Positions 58,526 to 64,000 of a DNA stretch of 64,000 nt are shown in pieces. Below the pieces are notes generated by a model. The model was not told the DNA's origin. It saw only the letters and a program-made list of their open reading frames with translations, and made no database searches. The stretch is taken from positions 23,316-87,315 of the forward strand of contig JAOALB010000128.1 of NCBI GenBank assembly GCA_025331125.1. Reading direction: 5' to 3'. Every line of letters begins with the position of its first letter. The first letter of the stretch is position 1. Source of the DNA: Mycogone perniciosa. Lineage: Eukaryota > Ascomycota > Sordariomycetes > Hypocreales > Hypocreaceae. The position numbers and the translations under genes were made by a program.

Positions 58526-59047
58526 TATTATATTATAACTTAACTAAGCTAAAGCCTAGGTTTAAAGGAATATTAAAATAATAGGCTAATAGGAATATAG
58601 TTATTAAAGTATATACTAAATTACTAACAATTAAGGATATATATAAATAATTATAAACTTTAAATTATTAAAGATATAGCTATATTCTTTAATAATTGTT
58701 ATAATTCTCTTATATATATATATAACTAGCTTATTATTAATTTAATATAGTTATTTAAATAGTTATTAATAAGCTATATTTACTAGAACTATTTATTTTA
58801 TAGAATAGTGATTATATTACCCTGCTTAGTATTTATCTTTAACCTTTCTGTTAATATAAACCTATAAACCTTGGTTTAACTCTTGAGAACGAATCTAGAT
58901 CGTTATACTCTTTAAGGAAGATTTGTATAGAGCGTGTTTTAGACTTGACTTGACTTATATACTTACTTGATCTGTTATATTATGTCTCTATTTTTTTATC
59001 CTTTATCTACTCTGAAGCTAGACCAAAAAGCTATAAAGCTTCTTACA
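58526..59047 (+). repeat. Candidate 3' LTR with polypurine tract
   Basis: A purine tract AAGAGGGGGATA (58516-58527) is followed by about 520 bp that begins TATTATATTATAAC (perhaps from TGTTATATT) and ends CTTCTTACA. The latter part (58850-59045) is less mutated. It follows the chromodomain relic by 0.7 kb in the same orientation, as a 3' LTR should. No 5' partner was found in the window, so this stays tentative. Confidence 0.4.
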
Positions 59048-59064
59048 GCATTATTTATACTATC

Positions 59065-62000
59065 GCAGCTTCCCTCCTATATCTATAGGTACCCCTACCT
59101 TTAGGTGCCTATTTACAGTAAAAATCGCTACCTTTTAACTAGCAATTAAAAATACCTTTAAATCCCCCCTTTACCTTTCCTAGGCCTTTTAAGTAAAATA
59201 GTAATTGCCTTTATTTTTTTAAATACTTAACTTATTTAAATTATTACTACTGCTAAGCTAGTATTAAACCTTTAAAATTAAAGAGAGGCTACTTTAACTC
59301 TTTTAAATATCGCGAACCTATTTATACTGCCTATTATACTTAAAAAGCGCTTAATTAAAGAAGTTTACTTTGAAAATATTAAAGCTTTAAAAATTAACTT
59401 TAATAAGAAAACCTTTAAACCTAGCCTTTAAAAAGTAGCTAATTTATATAAACATTTTAATATATTTCTTTATAGCTATTTAATAAAGTAATATATAAAA
59501 AAAGGAAATTAACAGAATTTATAAAAAGTATTATTAAATACCTTTAAAGCTATTAATAACTATTTTATTATATTTACAGAGAAATATTATAAAGGTACTG
59601 CTTTATAAATTATAAAAGCCTTTTAAAAATCTTTTATTAATTTTATTATTATTTAATATTATAAGCTAAAAAATATTTTAACTTTTAAAGAATTAAATAT
59701 TAATAATAATAATATTAAATACTTTAAAGCTATGAAAAAATAAACTTTTATTAATTTTTTAACTTTATAAACTTTACTTATTTAAATAAATTTAATTTAC
59801 TTTTTCCTATTAAATTAAATAAAAGCTTTATAGTATTTTATGTTAAAGTAATTATATATATTATATAATTAATTAAAACCTTTTTTAATAAAAATATATA
59901 TAGAAAATAAAATAAAGTTATATTTAAAAATAATAGTTATTATTATTTAAAGGCTATTAATAATAAGCTTTTTGTTTGAATCCTTTTAAATTATATTAAA
60001 AGAAAACATAATTATTAATATTAACAGTAATATTATTAGATTTTATATATTTAAATATATAAATATAATATATATATACATATATAAAGTATATACTAAT
60101 TTTATTATTCAAATTAGAAGCTTTAACTTTTAAATTAAACTTTTTTTATTTAAAATAAAATTTATTAAAAAAGGAATAAAATTAAAAAACAATTACAAAT
60201 TAATAAACTTTTATAAGATAAAAAGTCTTTTATTATTATATAAATATTAAAAGGATTTATTTTATAAACTTTATAATTAATATTCAAATTTAATTTTAAA
60301 TTAAATCTATTAACCCTTTTATTATATATAAATTGTTTTAATATAATAAAATAATTAACTTTTAAAATTAAATTATTTTTTTTAAAAAAAAGGTAAATTC
60401 AATCTTGAATTATTTAACTATATTACTTTTATAAAATAATTAACTGTAAAAGTATAAATTATTTAATATACTTATTATTTTAATATTTATAATTTTAAAG
60501 CTTATAATTATGTAGAATATTATAAAATATATAATAGATTATTATATAGAAAATATATAAACTTTAAATTATATATAAATTATAATGGATTTTATTTAAT
60601 TATAATATTAAACTATATAATTTATTTAAAAAATAAAAGAAATAAAATTAAATAACTTATTAAAGATTAATATTAAATTATTTTAAAATTTAAAATAATT
60701 AAATTTATAAAAATATATTTAAATATTAATATAAATAAATTTAAAGTAATCTTTTAAAGAATAATTTAAAATAAAAGTATTTATATTTATATTTATTTTA
60801 TCAAAGCTATAAAAATAATATAAAATTTATATATAAAAGGTAATTTTATGTTAGTCTTCTAAAATTAAAATAGAAAATACATTATAAATAATAATAAAAG
60901 TAAATTAATTTTTTTTATTTTAATTTATAAACTTAACAAACTTATATTGAATTTAAACTTTTATTTTATTATAGTTAATATTAAATGTATTAATAAAGGT
61001 TTTTATATATGTTTTATTTACTATTCTATTTTTATTTAAGTTAATTATTTAAATTATTAATAATAATATTAATATAAATATTAAATGAATAATATACTTT
61101 AATAATTAAACGATTAAAAATATAGGCTTTAAGTTTTATAAATAAATATAAAATAAAGATTAATATATTATAATATTATACTCTTTTTTATATAAAAAAG
61201 TAACTTTAATATTACATTAATATAAGAATTATCAATAAAGTAAAATTATACTTTTTTATATAACTAAATAAAGAATCATTTCAAGTATAAAACCTTTACC
61301 ATTTTAAAAGATTAAATATAAAACCCTTTTTAATTTTTATATATATTAAGATTTTATTTAATTTATTAATAATTTAACTTTAATTAATAAACTTTAAAAA
61401 CAATAATATATATTAAATATAAGTTTATAATTATTTTATAATAAATATTTTCAAAAAGTAAAAGGTCTCTTTTTTAAGGATTATTATAATTAAAGACTTT
61501 AATATAATATATTACATTTAATAATTTAACAGTAAAATTAATATTATAAAAACATAAATAAATAACTAAATAAAAAAGTAAATCTTTTTGTATTAATATG
61601 TTATTTAATTATTATAGTAATATAATTAATTTAATTTTTATTAATATAACAGCTTAAATAATAATAAATAAATAATTAAATATAAAATTAAATTACTTTA
61701 TATTTATTATTATTTTATTGAATTTAATAGCTTTATTAACTATTAAAAGTAAACTTTATATATAATTTCAATCTTTTTCAAACTTTAATTACTTAATATA
61801 TAACTATTAATCCTATTTATTATTATTATAATAAAGGCTAAAAAAGGTTTTAAAATAACTATAATACTTTATAACAAAACTATACTTATAGAAAGGTATA
61901 AAAGGCTATAGTAGTAACTATTACTATATTTAAAGAAAAAAAAGGTATTATAAAAACTTTATATATAATTATTTTATAAAAAAAAGCAGTTTATTAAAGT

Positions 62001-64000
62001 TTAATTATAATGATAGTAAAATTAAAAAAGGTAGATTTTAAATAATTAAATAAAAGAAAGCTATTAATTAATTTTAACCATTACTTTTCATAAATAAAAA
62101 CTATTAAATTATAGATTAAATAAATAAAGCCACCTTTTTATAAAGAATAATATTTAAATTTAAAAAAGTATTTAAAAATATTAATACCTTTTAAAATTAG
62201 TTAATTTACCCTTTTAAAAATATCTTTTATAATAAAGAATTAAATAAAGAAAAAGTAATAAAAGCTATTATTAAAATAAAAAATAGTGCCTTTAAAGTAA
62301 ATAAAGTTTTAATAAAACTGTTTAAAATAGCTTAACTAATAGTTTATAACTTTATATATAAACCTTTTAAAGGATACTTAAAGATTAAATATTATTTAGC
62401 CTTTTTTAAAAGGTTAAAGTAATCTTTATATTTAAATTAAATCAAATAAATTATTTTAAATGTAAATTTCAACAGCTAATTTTACTTTTATTATAGATAA
62501 ATAAAAGCCTAAAAAGGCTTTGAATATTATAATAAAGAAATATATAACTTTTTAATTCAAAAAGTAAAAATAATTAAATTAATTTATTAAATAAATAAAG
62601 TCTTTTTTAAATAATTATATAATCTTTATTTAAAAATGGGATAATATTATTTTCCTTTATAATAAATTTAAATATAAAACTCTTAAAAAATCCCTTTTTT
62701 TATTAGTTTTATTTATATTATATATTACTCTATTTATAAAAATAAAATACACTAATAATAAATACTTTAATTATATAAATAATATTGCCTTTTTAAGTAT
62801 AAGCCTTTATATAAAATAAATTAAACTAAATAACTTAATAAAACTAAAAAGATATAATCTTTTTTATTTTAAATAAAACTAAACTGTTTTATTTTTATAA
62901 AACATATAGATTTAATTTTTAATATTAAATAATAGTAAAAGGAAAATAAATTAACTTTAAAAGAATATATATCAAAGAATTTAATATTATTTTTAACTTT
63001 AAATTAATATTTGAAAAATATATAAAGGTTTAAGTAAATAAAGCTTTAAAGAGAATTAACTTTTTAAAAAGTTTTAATAAAATTTTAAAAAACCTTTTCT
63101 TAATATAATAGTTATAATAATTAAGGTTTATATATTTATTAGTTATTTTATATAATATAAAGGTATAGTGGTTTAATTTAAAGAGAAAGTTTAAAAATAA
63201 CTTTAATAAAATAATAAATATAGGTATTAATAACTTTATAGTAAAATTAAATAAAGCTTTTAAAATTATAATTTGTAGTATCCTTTTAATTTAAAAGATT
63301 ACTTGTATTTTAATATTTTATGAAAAGTTTAGTATTTTAATTATATTTATAGTTTTTATTTAAATAAAACTTAAAAGTATTATTTAATTTAGAAATCTAA
63401 ATTATGTTTATTTATTAATTAATTAAATTAATAAATCAAATATTTAACTCTTTATAATTTATTTATAAAAGATAATTAAATTTATTAATAAATTGATTAT
63501 TAACTTTAATAATAGTCATTTATTTGAATAGCTTTTAATTTAATACAAGAATTAAATAAAAGAATAGTAGTATATTATTCAATTAAAGTCTATAAAAATT
63601 ATAAGCTATTTATTAATATAAAGGTTTATAATGTAAAAGCTATAAAAGCTATTAAAGTAATTAAAATAATTAAAATAGCAATAGAATCTATAAAAAATAA
63701 CTTTAAAATTAATAAAAGTTTTTTTTAATAATATATTAATAATTAAAGTCTTATTAAATAAAGGTTTAACTTTATTATAAAAAGAGTTTATAGAATTTTA
63801 ATCTATAATAAACGAAATATACTTTTATAAAATCTTTATTTTATATATTAAATTATAAAAATATATAAAATATATAAAATATATAAAATATATATATAAA
63901 ATATATAAAATATATATATAAAATATATAAAATATATAAAATATATAAAATATATAAAATATATAAAATATATAAAATATATAAAATATATAAAATATAT
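59065..64000 (+). mobile_element. Second copy of the non-LTR element, runs off the window
   Basis: From 59067 AGCTTCCCTCCTAT..CTATAGGTACCCC..ACCTTTAGGTGCCTA and the later TACCTTTTAACTAGC and TTCCTAGGC match the first 140 bp of the element at 9785 in order and orientation. The body is AT-rich without open frames. The 5' end at 59065 lies directly after the candidate LTR. The copy is more diverged towards the right and no 3' tail is seen before 64000. Confidence 0.65.
63855..64000 (+). repeat. 9-bp tandem repeat (ATATATAAA)n reaching the window end
   Basis: About fifteen units of ATATATAAA, two or three of them lengthened by extra TA pairs, continue to the last base. The array may extend past the window or mark a contig end. 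Confidence 0.85.

Larger units (their letters stand above)
54245..64000. other. AT-rich, RIP-type block of nested retroelement relics
   Basis: From 54245 to the window end the sequence is dominated by TTAATA/TATAAA words with no open frame, apart from islands of more normal composition at about 55440-55750, 56500-57150 and 58840-59100. Recognisable parts are listed separately: a gypsy gag relic, an integrase and chromodomain relic, a candidate LTR, and a second LINE copy. The rest (54245-55380, 55750-57380, 57850-58520) I cannot assign beyond being degenerate repeat DNA. Confidence 0.8.

Noticed and set aside
63855..64000. CRISPR-like or telomeric repeat
   Set aside because: Units are 9 bp AT-only direct repeats without spacers, and do not match the fungal telomere TTAGGG.

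Overview
This window comes from a filamentous ascomycete, most likely a Sordariomycete; I cannot place the genus. The evidence is short spliceosomal introns (about 50-110 bp with GTRNGT donors), fungal-type genes (fungal-length CSN2, otubain, a FluG-like fusion, a mitochondrial 2-methylisocitrate lyase), and gene-rich DNA broken by very AT-rich blocks whose reading frames are full of TAA/TAG and Asp-to-Asn changes. That last pattern is what repeat-induced point mutation (RIP) leaves behind.

Layout. 0-1.1 kb: 3' part of a NACHT NTPase gene (minus strand, runs off the window). 3.6-4.7 kb: an intact protein I do not recognise. 6.0-20.6 kb: the wreck of one PKS-NRPS hybrid megasynthase (KS-AT-DH-CMeT-psiKR-KR-ACP-C-A-T-R). 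Its middle third (about 8.25-16.19 kb) lies inverted relative to the rest. The inverted part is split by a 5.8 kb RIP-mutated non-LTR retrotransposon with a 14 bp target-site duplication. The gene also has many nonsense codons, internal deletions and a lost phosphopantetheine-attachment serine. A further 0.2 kb piece of the same synthase sits 43 kb away at 52.4 kb.

21.3-25.7 kb: a divergent pair for the methylcitrate cycle (2-methylcitrate synthase and 2-methylisocitrate lyase), with a small inverted-repeat element (MITE-like) in the shared promoter and a diverged relative downstream of the synthase. 25.9-29.6 kb: a divergent pair of a short-chain dehydrogenase and a stand-alone glutamine-synthetase-like enzyme. 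29.9-31.2 kb: a LaeA/UMTA-like methyltransferase. 34.6-36.7 kb: an otubain deubiquitinase with a long Pro/Ser-rich tail. 41.7-43.4 kb: COP9 signalosome subunit 2. 43.8-45.5 kb: an MFS transporter that lacks its last membrane segment. 45.9-47.7 kb: two Nudix hydrolases tail to tail. 49.3-51.9 kb: a FluG-like amidohydrolase/glutamine-synthetase fusion.

54.2-64 kb: a second AT-rich block made of nested retroelement relics: a Ty3/gypsy gag fragment on the minus strand, a gypsy integrase tail plus chromodomain on the plus strand, a candidate LTR, a second copy of the non-LTR element, and a 9-bp tandem repeat running off the end.

The 21-52 kb part reads as ordinary housekeeping, carbon-catabolic and regulatory genes. 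The two flanks read as accessory, transposon-rich DNA in which a secondary-metabolite backbone gene has been destroyed. Intergenic DNA from about 27 to 54 kb is peppered with short near-palindromic motifs (TACGGAGTA / TACGAAGTA).
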